A stretch of 64,000 nt of DNA from Comamonadaceae bacterium. Its GTDB lineage: Bacteria; Pseudomonadota; Gammaproteobacteria; Burkholderiales; Burkholderiaceae_C. How positions within the stretch are numbered: the first letter of the stretch is position 1; every line of letters begins with the position of its first letter. Below, piece after piece: positions 26,940 to 36,209 of the stretch. The stretch is taken from contig CANGME010000008.1 of assembly GCA_947455145.1 (NCBI GenBank), forward strand, positions 1-64,000, read 5' to 3'. A program made the translations under genes and the position numbers. Below the pieces are notes generated by a model. It saw only the letters and a program-made list of their open reading frames with translations. It made no database searches and was not told where the DNA came from.

Positions 26940-27964
26940 GCGCTTCGACCGAGGAGCGCGCCGCGCCGCCCATGCCCTGGGTGGCCGCGCAGACACAAAC
27001 TTTGCTGGCGCAGCGCGGCCACGCCTGGCTGCTGCAAGGGCCATCGGGCCTGGGGCAGTACCACTTGGCCTTGGCCATGGTGCGCGCCTGGTTGTGCGAA
27101 AACCCTAGTGAACATGGGGCCTGTGGCGCGTGCGGCAGTTGCCACGCGATAGATGTGCGCACTCATGCGGATGTGTGCGTGCTGATGCCCGAGACCGTGA
27201 TGGAAGCGCTGGGCTGGCCCTTGAGCGAAAAAGCACAGGCCGACATTGACAGCAAGAAACGCAAACCCAGCAAAGAAATCCGCGTTGAGGCCATGCGCGA
27301 TGCGGTGGAGTTCTCGCAGCGCACCAGCGCACGTGGGCGCGGCAAGGCGATGCTGGTGTTCCCTGCGGAGCGCATGAACAACATCACCGCAAACACCCTG
27401 CTCAAGACGCTGGAAGAACCGCCCGGCGACATGCGCTTTGTATTGGCCAGCGAGGCTGCCCACCAGTTGCTCCCCACCATCCGCAGCCGCTGCCTCGGCC
27501 ACGTCATGCATTGGCCGGATGAGGCAGTCTCACTGTCCTGGCTTCAAGCCCAAGGGGTAGGTGCGGCAGATGCGGCCACCCTGTTGCGGGCGGCGGGCGG
27601 GCGGCCTGAAGACGCCTGGCGCTTTGCCGCTTCAGGCCGAGACCCCAAGAGCTGGCGCTTGTTCCCCAAGGCCATGCAGCGAGGCGATGTGGCCTTGCTC
27701 AAAGACTGGAGCCCAGCGCAGGCTGTGGATGCCTTGCACAAGCTGTGTCACGACCTGTTGGCCCTCAAGGCCGGTGCGCTGCCCCGGTTTTTTGAAGCCG
27801 CTGATTTGCCACCGGGCATTCAATCGGGCTCCTACGCCACGCTCAGCGATTGGGGTAAATCATTGGCCCAGACCGCTCGAACTGTTGAACACCCCTTCAA
27901 CACCGGGCTTATGCTGGAAGCGCTGGTTAGCCGTGCTTGCATTGTTTTGAACAAATCGTCTTAA
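26936..27964 (+). CDS. holB: DNA polymerase III subunit delta prime
   Basis: Clamp-loader subunit of 342 residues. The P-loop position reads GPSGLGQ (35-41), with Gln in place of the Walker A Lys, so it probably does not bind ATP; E. coli delta prime also lacks a working P-loop. The zinc module is [12 protein letters not shown] (Cys63, 66, 69 with a fourth Cys upstream), and [17 protein letters not shown] is the AAA+ sensor region. It overlaps tmk by ATGA and precedes pilZ, a widespread gene order. Confidence 0.94.
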   Translation: MSASTEERAAPPMPWVAAQTQTLLAQRGHAWLLQGPSGLGQYHLALAMVRAWLCENPSEHGACGACGSCHAIDVRTHADVCVLMPETVMEALGWPLSEKAQADIDSKKRKPSKEIRVEAMRDAVEFSQRTSARGRGKAMLVFPAERMNNITANTLLKTLEEPPGDMRFVLASEAAHQLLPTIRSRCLGHVMHWPDEAVSLSWLQAQGVGAADAATLLRAAGGRPEDAWRFAASGRDPKSWRLFPKAMQRGDVALLKDWSPAQAVDALHKLCHDLLALKAGALPRFFEAADLPPGIQSGSYATLSDWGKSLAQTARTVEHPFNTGLMLEALVSRACIVLNKSS

Positions 27965-27986
27965 ACTCGAAGCTTGAGTTTTACTT

Positions 27987-28361
27987 ATGTCCGAAACTAA
28001 ACCTACACCCACCGCCACACCCCCGCGCCCCAGCGTCATTCAGTTGGCCATCAAGGATAAGTCCGCCTTGTACGCGGCTTACATGAATACGTTCACCGAA
28101 GGCGGCATTTTTATTCCCACCGCGCGGGACTACCGTTTGGGTGATTTTGTGTATATTTTGTTGACCTTGCCCGATGACCCTCAGCGCTACCCTGTAGCGG
28201 GCAAGGTGGCTTGGGTGACGCCGGCCAAAGCGTCCGGTGGGCGTACGCAAGGTGTCGGCGTTTTATTTCCCAAAGACGAAAAAGCACGCGCGCTCAAAGC
28301 CAAGATCGAAGATGTATTGAGTTCGCACCTCTCCTCTGACCGCTCCACGCAAACCATTTGA
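27987..28361 (+). CDS. pilZ: PilZ-domain protein (type IV pilus PilZ)
   Basis: A 124-residue single-domain protein. It matches the type IV pilus PilZ group (IQLAIKDKSALYAAYMNTFT, GGIFIPTARDYRLGD, VAWVTPAK, GVGVLF). The N-terminal RxxxR c-di-GMP-binding motif of canonical PilZ domains is not seen, in line with this group, which does not bind the nucleotide and acts on PilB/FimX instead. It sits between holB and tatD, its classic place. Confidence 0.9.
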   Translation: MSETKPTPTATPPRPSVIQLAIKDKSALYAAYMNTFTEGGIFIPTARDYRLGDFVYILLTLPDDPQRYPVAGKVAWVTPAKASGGRTQGVGVLFPKDEKARALKAKIEDVLSSHLSSDRSTQTI

Positions 28362-28377
28362 TGCGAGCGCGTATCCC

Positions 28378-29172
28378 ATGTTCACCGATTCCCACTGCCA
28401 CCTGAGCTACCCCGAGCTCAAAGCAGATCTGCCGCGTATTCGGTTAGCCATGGCTGAGGCCCAAGTCACGCGCGCCCTGTGCATCTGCACCACGCTGGAA
28501 GAATTTCCCCAAGTGCATGAGCTGGCCATCGCTTACGATAATTTTTGGTCAACCGTGGGCGTGCACCCCGACAATGAAGGCGTCACCGAGCCCTCGCTTG
28601 ATGATTTGCTGACCCGTGGGCGGCTGCCCCGTGTGGTGGGTATTGGTGAGACGGGCCTGGACTATTACCGCCTGGGTGAGCGCACCGTGGCCGATATGGA
28701 ATGGCAACGCGAGCGCTTTCGCACCCATATCCGCGCGGCCCAGCAACTGGCCAAGCCGCTGGTCATCCACACCCGCAGTTCATCGAGCGACACGATGGCA
28801 ATTTTGCGAGAAGAGGGCGAAGTGGGCTCGGGCACCGCAGCGGGCGGCGTGTTCCATTGCTTTACCGAAACCGCAGAGGTGGCACGGGCGGCGTTGAATT
28901 TGGGCTTCTACATTTCTTTTTCTGGAATCTTGACCTTCAAAAACGCGCAGGACTTGCGTGACGTGGCCAGCTTTGTTCCCCTAGACCGCATGTTGATTGA
29001 GACCGATAGCCCTTATCTGGCCCCCGCGCCGCATCGCGGTAAAACCAACAATCCGTCGTATGTGCCTTTGGTGGCGCGGCAAATTGCAGAGTTAAGGCAA
29101 TGCTCGATTGAGGCCGTGGCGCAGGCAACCAGTGCCAATTTTGAGGCGCTGTTCACCGGTGTTTTGAATTGA
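28378..29172 (+). CDS. TatD-family metal-dependent hydrolase
   Basis: A 264-residue TIM-barrel nuclease/hydrolase of the TatD/YcfH group. Metal-binding motifs in order: DSHCHL (5-10), the bridging Glu in GETGLDYYR, His in VIHTRSS, His in FHCFTETA and the Asp in LIETDSPYLAP. Probably a 3'-5' DNase or D-aminoacyl-type hydrolase; the substrate is unproven. The stop overlaps the next gene by 4 bases. Confidence 0.92.
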   Translation: MFTDSHCHLSYPELKADLPRIRLAMAEAQVTRALCICTTLEEFPQVHELAIAYDNFWSTVGVHPDNEGVTEPSLDDLLTRGRLPRVVGIGETGLDYYRLGERTVADMEWQRERFRTHIRAAQQLAKPLVIHTRSSSSDTMAILREEGEVGSGTAAGGVFHCFTETAEVARAALNLGFYISFSGILTFKNAQDLRDVASFVPLDRMLIETDSPYLAPAPHRGKTNNPSYVPLVARQIAELRQCSIEAVAQATSANFEALFTGVLN

Positions 29173-29858
29173 AACGCGATTTGAGGGCAGCGGTTTGCCT
29201 GGTCCTTTTACTGGGTTGCTCCTGGGTGATGGCAGGTTCTTACGATGATTTTTTCATTGCCATCAAGAATGACAATGTTCGTGAGGTGGGTGAGCTGCTC
29301 AAGCGTGGTTTTGATGTCAACACCCTGAACCCTGAGGCTGAGCACGGCTTGTTGCTGGCCATTCGTGAGCCTTCGCCCAAAGTGACGACGTTGCTATTGT
29401 CGCGAGAGAAAATTGACGTTAATCCGCGTAACCGCAATGACGAAACGCCACTCATGCTGGCTGCACTCAAGGGGCAGACGGCCCTGGCCCAGCAGCTGAT
29501 CGACAAAGGCGCTGACGTCAATAAACCCGGCTGGGCCCCGCTGCACTACGCATCGACCTACGGCCACCTTGAGTTGATGAATTTGCTGCTGGAGCACCAT
29601 GCCTACATTGACGCGGCTTCGCCCAACGAGAGTACGCCGTTGATGATGGCCGCCATGTACGGCAACGCTTCCGCTGTGAAGTTACTACTGGAGGCAGGAG
29701 CAGACCCCATGCTGCGCAATGCTCAAGGCTTGACTGCGTTTGAATTTGCTGAAAAAGCCAATCGAACTGATTCCGCCCACATCATTGCCGCGTTCATGCG
29801 TGCACACCAGCCCAAAGCGAGCGAAAACAAAGAGCCACAGTCTAAAGTTCTTGAGTAA
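29169..29858 (+). CDS. Exported ankyrin-repeat protein
   Basis: A 229-residue protein. A TTG start at 29169 overlaps the tatD stop (TTGA) and yields a signal peptide (AVCLVLLLGCSWVMAG). About five ankyrin repeats follow, for example NDETPLMLAALKGQTALAQQ, PLHYASTYGHLELMNLLLEH and STPLMMAAMYGNASAVKLLL. It likely binds a protein partner in the periplasm. Conserved as the tail of this operon in relatives as far as I recall, but of unknown function. Confidence 0.88.
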   Translation: MKRDLRAAVCLVLLLGCSWVMAGSYDDFFIAIKNDNVREVGELLKRGFDVNTLNPEAEHGLLLAIREPSPKVTTLLLSREKIDVNPRNRNDETPLMLAALKGQTALAQQLIDKGADVNKPGWAPLHYASTYGHLELMNLLLEHHAYIDAASPNESTPLMMAAMYGNASAVKLLLEAGADPMLRNAQGLTAFEFAEKANRTDSAHIIAAFMRAHQPKASENKEPQSKVLE

Positions 29859-29863
29859 ACGCT

Positions 29864-30805
29864 TTAGCGCAGACTGAGCGCAAAGGGCAGGCTGACCATA
29901 CCCAATAGCGTGGACACCGTGACCAAGCTGGCCACATAAGCCCCGTCGTAGCCCATGCGCGAGGCTAAGACATAAGCGCTGGAGGCCGTCGGCAGGGCCG
30001 AGAAGGCCAGCAACACAGTGGTTTGTATCGGTGACAGTCCAAAGACATGGGACAGGCCTAAAGCGATCAAAGGCGTGAGCAAATGCCGGATCACCAGCAA
30101 GCACATGGTGAGCAGTTTGGCTTTGAAAATCGAGCCCAGTTGCAAGCCCGCACCAGCAGCCATCAGGCCCAAGGGCAGGGCTGCGCCAGCGATGTTTTTA
30201 ACGGCTGGTTCAGCCCAGGCGGGTAAGGTGAAGCCCAGTCCATTGGCCAGCAGTCCTGAGAGGGTGGCAATGATGAGTGGGTTGCGTACCAGTTCACGCC
30301 CAAAATGACGTTGAGCATGACGAGCCATGGGCCAGACCGCGCCAATGTTGTACATGGGAATACAAAAACCGATCAACACGGCAAAGTACAAACCGCCCTC
30401 TGCCCCCGCTAGCCGGGTGACCAGTGCCAAGCCCACGAATGAGTTGAAGCGAAAGGCAACTTGCGCGCTGCCCGCGTGCAAGCGTGGGTCAATGTGGCGA
30501 CCGATCCAGGGCAGGCCAGGCAGGCTGTAGGACAAAGCGATAGCGCAAAGGCCCATGGACATACCCGCAGCGATCAAGCCGGACGCCGCATTGAAATCCA
30601 GCGGGCTTTTGACGATGCTATGGAACAGCAGAACAGGAAACAAAAAGTAATAAACCAACGACTCCACCGGCTCCCAAATGTTGCGCTTGAGCGCCGTGAA
30701 ACGGCAGATCAGATAGCCACACAGAATGAGGGAGAAATCCGGGAACAGAAGTTGTGGGTAGTTCACACTGAGGAGAATAGCAGCGATTGAACGGCGGGCT
30801 TTCAC
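29864..30805 (-). CDS. AEC-family transporter (auxin efflux carrier type)
   Basis: A 313-residue membrane protein with about ten hydrophobic segments in two halves, matching the AEC family (LCGYLICRFTALKRNIWEPV start; NPLIIATLSGLLANGLGFTL; ASSAYVLASRMGYDGAYVAS near the end). Bacterial members export or import small organic acids or amino-acid derivatives; the substrate here is unknown. Both candidate starts (30805 and 30766) are GTG and neither has a good ribosome site. It converges with the ankyrin gene with only 5 bases between. Confidence 0.88.
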   Translation of the reverse strand: MKARRSIAAILLSVNYPQLLFPDFSLILCGYLICRFTALKRNIWEPVESLVYYFLFPVLLFHSIVKSPLDFNAASGLIAAGMSMGLCAIALSYSLPGLPWIGRHIDPRLHAGSAQVAFRFNSFVGLALVTRLAGAEGGLYFAVLIGFCIPMYNIGAVWPMARHAQRHFGRELVRNPLIIATLSGLLANGLGFTLPAWAEPAVKNIAGAALPLGLMAAGAGLQLGSIFKAKLLTMCLLVIRHLLTPLIALGLSHVFGLSPIQTTVLLAFSALPTASSAYVLASRMGYDGAYVASLVTVSTLLGMVSLPFALSLR

Positions 30806-30858
30806 AACGAATTTCAGGGAGCTGTCGTCCGGGATCAGGGGCTTAGCGTTATGTAGCC

Positions 30859-31446
30859 ATGAAAAAACTTCTCACTCTCGTGTTGTGTCTTTTTACCTTG
30901 ACCTTATCGGTCATGAAGACGCACGCGGCCACCATGGAGGGCTTGCAATTCGAGGACAAGGCCAGCTTGGGGCATCGCGAACTCAAGCTCAATGGCTTGG
31001 GGATTCGGTCGATTTTTATTTTCAAAGCATACGTGGCTGGTCTGTACGTCAGTGACAAAGTGGCTAGCACGCAAGACGTTCAGCGCTACTCTGGGCCCAT
31101 CAGGTTACAGCTGCGCATGTTGATGGAGATCGGTGCGCGTGACATCAAGCAAGCCTTGGTCGATGGAATGCGCAAAAATGTTAGCGAGACCCAGTGGCTG
31201 GCCATGCAGGATCGGGTGGGGGATTTTTCCCGCACGATTGAATCTATAGGCGTGGTCCGCCAAGGTGACACCATCAACCTTGATTTTGTGCCCGAGCGCG
31301 GTTTGTTGCTAGCCGTCAATGGCGTTGACAAGGGGGGGGCGATCCGCGGTGTTGATTTTTACAACGCAATGTTGGCGGTCTTTGTGGGTGATGATCCTGT
31401 GGACACGCGGCTCAAGTGGGGGTTGTTGGGGCAACTTGCCCCTTAA
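30859..31446 (+). CDS. Exported chalcone-isomerase-like protein
   Basis: A 195-residue protein with a signal peptide (cleavage near THAATMEG) and a chalcone-isomerase-like fold domain: LNGLGIRSIFIFKAYVAGLY is the family's opening strand-helix, and GLLGQLAP closes it. Bacterial exported members of this superfamily have no proven flavonoid chemistry and probably bind lipids or fatty acids. It contains a run of 8 G (31332-31339), but the frame is intact. Confidence 0.88.
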   Translation: MKKLLTLVLCLFTLTLSVMKTHAATMEGLQFEDKASLGHRELKLNGLGIRSIFIFKAYVAGLYVSDKVASTQDVQRYSGPIRLQLRMLMEIGARDIKQALVDGMRKNVSETQWLAMQDRVGDFSRTIESIGVVRQGDTINLDFVPERGLLLAVNGVDKGGAIRGVDFYNAMLAVFVGDDPVDTRLKWGLLGQLAP

Positions 31447-31482
31447 AATATAAGTAATTCAGTTCACTCAGGATCATTCACT

Positions 31483-32445
31483 ATGAAGCGTCGCGTTATT
31501 ATTGCTTTGAGTTTGTTGGCTGTTACATCAATGGCCGTGTCCCAAACTTATCCCAACAAAGTCATCAAACTTCAGGTGCCATTTGCACCTGGTGGCACCA
31601 CAGACATCATTGCGCGCGTTATTGCTGATCCGCTGTCTAAGGCCTTAGGGCAACCGGTGGTGGTGGAAAACAAAGCGGGCGGTGGTGGTGTGGTGGGGGC
31701 CTATGAGACTGCCAAGGCCGTGCCCGATGGCTACTCACTGGGTATTGCCACGGTGTCCACCACGGCAGCTAATCCGGCTATCAATCCCAAGATCCCCTAC
31801 AACGCGTTGACGGATTTCACACCCATCATCAACATCGCAGCTACCCCCAACGTGATTGCTGTGAACCCTGGTTTTCCAGCGAAAAACTACAAAGAGTTTG
31901 TTGCTGAATTGAAAAAAAATCCAGGTAAATACTCCTTTGCATCCTCAGGTACGGGTGGCATTGGCCACTTGCAGATGGAACTCTACAAGAGTGTGAGCGG
32001 CACATTTGTGACGCATATCCCTTATCGAGGTGCGGGTCCAGCGCTGAACGATACAGTGGCCGGGCAGGTCCCCATTATTTTTGATAATTTACCTTCAGCA
32101 TTGCCTTTTATTCAGTCTGGCCGTCTCGTCGCTATCGCGATTGCTGCACCTCAGCGCTTGTCGCAATTGCCCAATGTGCCAACTTTTAAAGAGGTAGGGC
32201 TGGAGCCGGTGAATCGCATGGCTTACTACGGTATTTACGGCCCCAAGGGTTTACCTATAGAAGTGGTGACCAAGATTAATGCAGGTGTCCGCAAAGCACT
32301 GGAAGACCCTGCGGTGAGACGGCGCATTGAAGACACCGGTTCATTGGTCATTGCCAATACGCCTGAGCAGTTTGCTGAACAAATCAAGGTCGAATTCGCT
32401 GTGTACAAAAAAGTGGTCGACACCGCCAAGCTCAGTCTGGATTGA
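31483..32445 (+). CDS. Bug/TctC-family periplasmic substrate-binding protein
   Basis: A 320-residue exported solute-binding protein of the tripartite tricarboxylate transporter type, a family greatly expanded in Burkholderiales. A signal peptide (cleaved near AVSQTYP) precedes the Bug core (LQVPFAPGGTTDIIARVIAD; QPVVVENKAGGGGVVGA; YSFASSGTGG). No TctAB membrane genes are adjacent, so it is an orphan binding protein. Ligand is probably a carboxylic acid. Its stop overlaps the xerD start. Confidence 0.93.
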   Translation: MKRRVIIALSLLAVTSMAVSQTYPNKVIKLQVPFAPGGTTDIIARVIADPLSKALGQPVVVENKAGGGGVVGAYETAKAVPDGYSLGIATVSTTAANPAINPKIPYNALTDFTPIINIAATPNVIAVNPGFPAKNYKEFVAELKKNPGKYSFASSGTGGIGHLQMELYKSVSGTFVTHIPYRGAGPALNDTVAGQVPIIFDNLPSALPFIQSGRLVAIAIAAPQRLSQLPNVPTFKEVGLEPVNRMAYYGIYGPKGLPIEVVTKINAGVRKALEDPAVRRRIEDTGSLVIANTPEQFAEQIKVEFAVYKKVVDTAKLSLD

Positions 32446-33344
32446 TGGACGCCACCGAGTGTATTGATGCCTTCATTGATGCCCTGTGGCTGGAAGAGGG
32501 GCTGTCAAAAAACACGCTTGCTGCTTACCGACGTGATTTGACTTTGTATGCTCGCTGGCTCGCTGAGCGTGGCGCAGCATTGCTGACCACTTCTGAGGCA
32601 GACCTCAACGCCTATTTTTCCGCCCGACACGAAGAAACCCGGGCCACCACGGCCAATCGACGACTCACGGTTTTCAAACGCTACTTCCGCTGGGCTTTGC
32701 GAGATCGTCTGATTCAAACCGACCCCACCCTCAAGCTACATGCTGCCAAACAAGCCTTGCGTGTGCCCAAGACATTGACGGAGGCTCAAGTAGAGGCCCT
32801 GTTGACCGCGCCCGGTGACGATACGGCCATGGCCTTGCGAGACCGAACAATGCTGGAGCTGATGTACGCCAGCGGACTTCGGGTCAGCGAGCTGGTGACG
32901 CTCAAGACTTTTCATGTCAGCCTGATGGACAACGTGCTGCGCGTCATGGGCAAGGGCAACAAGGAGCGTTTGCTGCCTTTTGGTGAGGTTGCGGCGAGTT
33001 GGCTGCGTCGCTACATGAGTCATGCACGTGCTGATTTATTAAGCGGTAAGCAGACTGAAGATTTGTTTGTGACCCATCGGGGGCAAAACGCGGGCTCTGC
33101 CATGTCGCGTGTGATGTTCTGGATGATTGTCAAAAAATACGCCCTGGCAGCCGGTATCCGATCGCCACTGTCACCCCATACGCTGCGCCATGCATTTGCC
33201 ACGCATTTGCTCAACCATGGCGCCGATTTGCGCGCGGTGCAGATGCTGCTGGGGCATGCCGATATTTCTACCACCACCATCTACACCCATGTGGCGCGAG
33301 AGCGGCTCAAGACTTTGCACGCTCAGCATCATCCGCGTGGGTAA
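32445..33344 (+). CDS. xerD: Site-specific tyrosine recombinase XerD
   Basis: A 299-residue recombinase that, with XerC, resolves chromosome dimers at dif. The N-terminal SAM-like domain (LSKNTLAAYRRDLTLYARWL) is followed by the catalytic domain with all residues: Arg in YASGLRVSELV, Lys in GKGNKERLLPFG, His-x-x-Arg in PHTLRHAFATHLL, His in LGHADISTTTIYTHV and the nucleophile Tyr in IYTHV. The start overlaps the previous stop (TGATG). XerD rather than XerC is chosen from overall wording and the lack of dapF nearby. Confidence 0.92.
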   Translation: MDATECIDAFIDALWLEEGLSKNTLAAYRRDLTLYARWLAERGAALLTTSEADLNAYFSARHEETRATTANRRLTVFKRYFRWALRDRLIQTDPTLKLHAAKQALRVPKTLTEAQVEALLTAPGDDTAMALRDRTMLELMYASGLRVSELVTLKTFHVSLMDNVLRVMGKGNKERLLPFGEVAASWLRRYMSHARADLLSGKQTEDLFVTHRGQNAGSAMSRVMFWMIVKKYALAAGIRSPLSPHTLRHAFATHLLNHGADLRAVQMLLGHADISTTTIYTHVARERLKTLHAQHHPRG

Positions 33345-33352
33345 GGGCAGCA

Positions 33353-34648
33353 TCAATTGTTGAAGGTCAGAGAACTTTCAGATTCTGTGGTCAAGGTTTC
33401 GGCCCAGGCCAAGGCGTGCAAATGCGCCATGTTGACTTGGTGGTTGTTCAGTTGCAGCAAATTGGCACAGCGCTCAAAAGCCTCTTCATTGGCTGTCTCG
33501 CAGGCTTCGGTTAACTCTAGTAATGATGCCAAAGGCCCAGAGCGGTGGAGCAGGGTCTGAGTGACCGACTCTGGCAAGGTGATGGACTCCAACGCCTTGG
33601 CCATGGGGATACCCAGCAGGGTGTCCAGTAGAGAAAAAATGCCCACAACGAAAGCGTTATCAGCTTCGTCGGCGGGCAAGGCTTCGGCAGCAAGCAATTC
33701 CATCAGTCGCCCTCGCACCACGGCCATGCTGCCCACTGCGGACGGAACCCCGCCGTTGGGTGAGGTCGTCAGTAAAAGTGCGGCCCAGCGGAACAGTTTG
33801 CTCAATCCCATCAGCATGATGGCATGCCGAAACGATGAAATTTGCCGCTCTAGCCCAAAACCGGCTGAGTTGATAAAACGGAGTAGATTGAAAGAAAGAG
33901 TCGGGTCGCGTTTGAGTAACTCTTCAATCTCTAAGGTGCTCGCCTGCTGACGAATCAGGTTGATGAGTTGGATGATGTTCGCCTGGGATGGGCGCAAGGT
34001 TTGACCGGTGACCAGAATTGGCTTGGCAAACCAGTAGCCTTGAAACAGCTGAATGCCGTGGCTGACGGCAAGCTCATATTGATCAACGGTTTCAATCTTT
34101 TCGGCTACAAGTCGCAGGCCCGGATTTTTCAAAGCCAACTGTGTGATGGCCCCCAACTGCTCCGTTTGAAGTTGAGATAGATCCAGTTTGATGAAGTCGG
34201 CTTGTGGCAACCAAGTGGCATATTGTTTGGAAGTCACAGTGTGACTGAATGACAAGCGAAAGCCTCGCCGCCGGATGTCCATCAGTGTTTCCACGCGGGC
34301 CTCAATTTCGTCAGCGACGTGGTCATCCAGGGTGGGAATTTCGAGCACGACACGACCCGGCTCAATTAACTCCAAATGTCCGCCGGCTAGGCTGTCCAGA
34401 GTACAGTTGATAAAGAGAATTTTTTCTTCAATGAGGGCTTCGTACTCAATGTGCGAGAGCAGGTTGAATAGCATCTCCGCGTCGCTGGAGGCGCTGTGGT
34501 TATCAAAGGACCGTGAGCGATCGAACAACTCGTAAGCAAAAACGTTTTGTTTTGCATCCAGTATGGATTGGCGGGCGATAGCGATCTGAGTCATGCCAGC
34601 GTTAACGGGCTGCACAGGCACCAAGGGTGCTTCGGATAGGTGTGTCAT
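33353..34648 (-). CDS. EAL-HDOD signalling protein
   Basis: A 431-residue protein. Residues about 20-215 form an EAL-type domain, but its signature is YELF and catalytic metal ligands are not obvious (ADFIKLDLSQL is kept; the rest diverges), so it is probably a c-di-GMP sensor or an inactive relative. Residues about 220-420 form an HDOD domain (LLKRDPTLSFNLLRFINSAG). This YuxH-type architecture regulates motility and biofilm in other proteobacteria. It converges with xerD with 8 bases between. Confidence 0.9.
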   Translation of the reverse strand: MTHLSEAPLVPVQPVNAGMTQIAIARQSILDAKQNVFAYELFDRSRSFDNHSASSDAEMLFNLLSHIEYEALIEEKILFINCTLDSLAGGHLELIEPGRVVLEIPTLDDHVADEIEARVETLMDIRRRGFRLSFSHTVTSKQYATWLPQADFIKLDLSQLQTEQLGAITQLALKNPGLRLVAEKIETVDQYELAVSHGIQLFQGYWFAKPILVTGQTLRPSQANIIQLINLIRQQASTLEIEELLKRDPTLSFNLLRFINSAGFGLERQISSFRHAIMLMGLSKLFRWAALLLTTSPNGGVPSAVGSMAVVRGRLMELLAAEALPADEADNAFVVGIFSLLDTLLGIPMAKALESITLPESVTQTLLHRSGPLASLLELTEACETANEEAFERCANLLQLNNHQVNMAHLHALAWAETLTTESESSLTFNN

Positions 34649-34801
34649 AACGTGATTGTTTTCTTGGCGTTTGGCTCTCAGTTCATTCTAGGGTTGGGGT
34701 GAGAAGGCTTTGCCGATAACAGATGGGTGTTTGGTGTGCAAATGATCGTTTTACGCTCCTCTGACGAATCTCTTGCAAAGATGCAACAGCGATAATTGGG
34801 T

Positions 34802-35590
34802 ATGCCTATGGAAGCCCCGAATTTGCGTCAACAGTGTCTAACCTTGCTGACACTGCGTGAACCTGAGCGCAAGGCACATGGAGTCAGCACCTTGGACATG
34901 AGTGAGCAACTGGGTGCGGATGTGTTGATTCATGAAATCCCCGGCATCCCAGGTCGCCTAGATCGGCCTGAGTTGGTGTCCCATAAGCACATCAAGCTGG
35001 GGGCTTTGACGACGCGCCAAGGTCATGCGGCGCTGGTGCATTCCATCGTGCATATTGAAAAAAATGCGATTGATTTGGCGCTGGATATCTGCTGGCGATT
35101 TACGGGTATGCCCGAAGCGTTTTACCGGGACTGGTTGCAAGTGGCACGTGAAGAGGCCTATCACTTCACCTTGTTGCGCGAGCATTTGATGACGCTCGGC
35201 TTTGACTACGGTGACTTCCCCGCCCACAACGGACTGTGGGAGATGGCTGAGCGCACTCGGCATGACTTGCTGGCTCGTGTGGCCCTGGTGCCGCGCACGC
35301 TGGAGGCACGTGGGCTGGACGCATCACCCGCCGTCAAAACCAAGCTGGTCTCCATTGGCGACCACCGGGGTGGGGAGATTTTGGACATCATCCTGCGCGA
35401 TGAGATTGGCCATGTGGCCGTCGGCAACCGCTGGTACGGCTGGCTGTGCGAGCAGCGTGGCCTGGAGCCAATCAGTACCTTTGAGTCATTGCGGCTCACC
35501 TACAAAGCGCCCAAACTCAAAGGCCCCTTTAATCTGGCAGCGCGACGTGCGGCTGGGTTCAAGGAAGAAGAGCTGGCGGCTTTGCTGTGA
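34802..35590 (+). CDS. DUF455 ferritin-like protein
   Basis: A 262-residue helical protein of the DUF455 family. It has di-metal-type ferritin-like motifs: HSIVHIEKNAIDLALDICWR (Glu and His on one helix), REEAYHFTLLREHL and DEIGHVAVGNRWY. Some relatives resemble the MiaE tRNA hydroxylase, but no activity is proven. Starts at 34802 and 34808 are both possible; neither has a strong ribosome site. Divergent from the EAL-HDOD gene over 153 bases. Confidence 0.85.
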   Translation: MPMEAPNLRQQCLTLLTLREPERKAHGVSTLDMSEQLGADVLIHEIPGIPGRLDRPELVSHKHIKLGALTTRQGHAALVHSIVHIEKNAIDLALDICWRFTGMPEAFYRDWLQVAREEAYHFTLLREHLMTLGFDYGDFPAHNGLWEMAERTRHDLLARVALVPRTLEARGLDASPAVKTKLVSIGDHRGGEILDIILRDEIGHVAVGNRWYGWLCEQRGLEPISTFESLRLTYKAPKLKGPFNLAARRAAGFKEEELAALL

Positions 35591-35671
35591 GCGCGCCTGA
35601 ACACGCACACTGAAGCCCACTCACTTCGAAGCCTCTTTAAAATCACCCCTCACTCTGAAACGGAATCAACC

Positions 35672-36196
35672 ATGGCAATTTATGAACTTGACGGCGTCGC
35701 CCCCACACTGGGCAGCGGTGCCTGGGTGGCCGACAGTGCGCAGGTGATCGGCCAGGTCACGCTGGAAGAAAACGTCAGCGTCTGGTTTGGCACCGTGATT
35801 CGCGGGGACTCCGAGCGCATTACGATCGGGCGCGGCTGCAATATCCAGGACGCCAGCGTCTTGCATGCCGACCCGGGTGTACCTTTGACCTTGGGTGAGA
35901 ACGTCTCGGTTGGTCACCAAGTCATGTTGCACGGTTGCACGGTGGGCGACGGCACGCTGATTGGTATTGGTGCCATCGTGCTCAACAACGCCAAGATTGG
36001 AAAGAACTGCTTGGTGGGCGCTGGGGCACTGGTGACCGAGGGCAAGGAGTTCCCTGATGGTTCCATGATTCTGGGCAGTCCGGCCAGCGTGAAGCGCCAG
36101 CTCACACCGGAGCAGATAGCCGGCCTGCAGCGCATCGCCAAGCACTACGTGGACAACGCGGCCCGCTTTCGTCAAGGCCTCAAAAAAATTGCCTGA
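35672..36196 (+). CDS. Gamma carbonic anhydrase-family hexapeptide protein
   Basis: A 174-residue left-handed beta-helix protein with repeated hexapeptides ([LIV]-G-x-x-x-x). Zinc-type His residues are placed as in gamma carbonic anhydrases: DASVLHADPG, then SVGHQVMLHGC. Relatives include YrdA/PaaY. True carbonic anhydrase activity is not assured. The hslO gene follows 13 bases after. Confidence 0.9.
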   Translation: MAIYELDGVAPTLGSGAWVADSAQVIGQVTLEENVSVWFGTVIRGDSERITIGRGCNIQDASVLHADPGVPLTLGENVSVGHQVMLHGCTVGDGTLIGIGAIVLNNAKIGKNCLVGAGALVTEGKEFPDGSMILGSPASVKRQLTPEQIAGLQRIAKHYVDNAARFRQGLKKIA

Positions 36197-36209
36197 GAAA
36201 AATCACAAC

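Noticed and set aside
26936-27964. Missing Walker A lysine in holB as a defect
   Set aside because: Delta prime of E. coli also lacks a working P-loop; this is normal for the family.
31332-31339. Run of eight G in the chalcone-isomerase-like gene as a second phase-variable site
   Set aside because: The frame is intact on both sides and the tract is short; no sign of switching.
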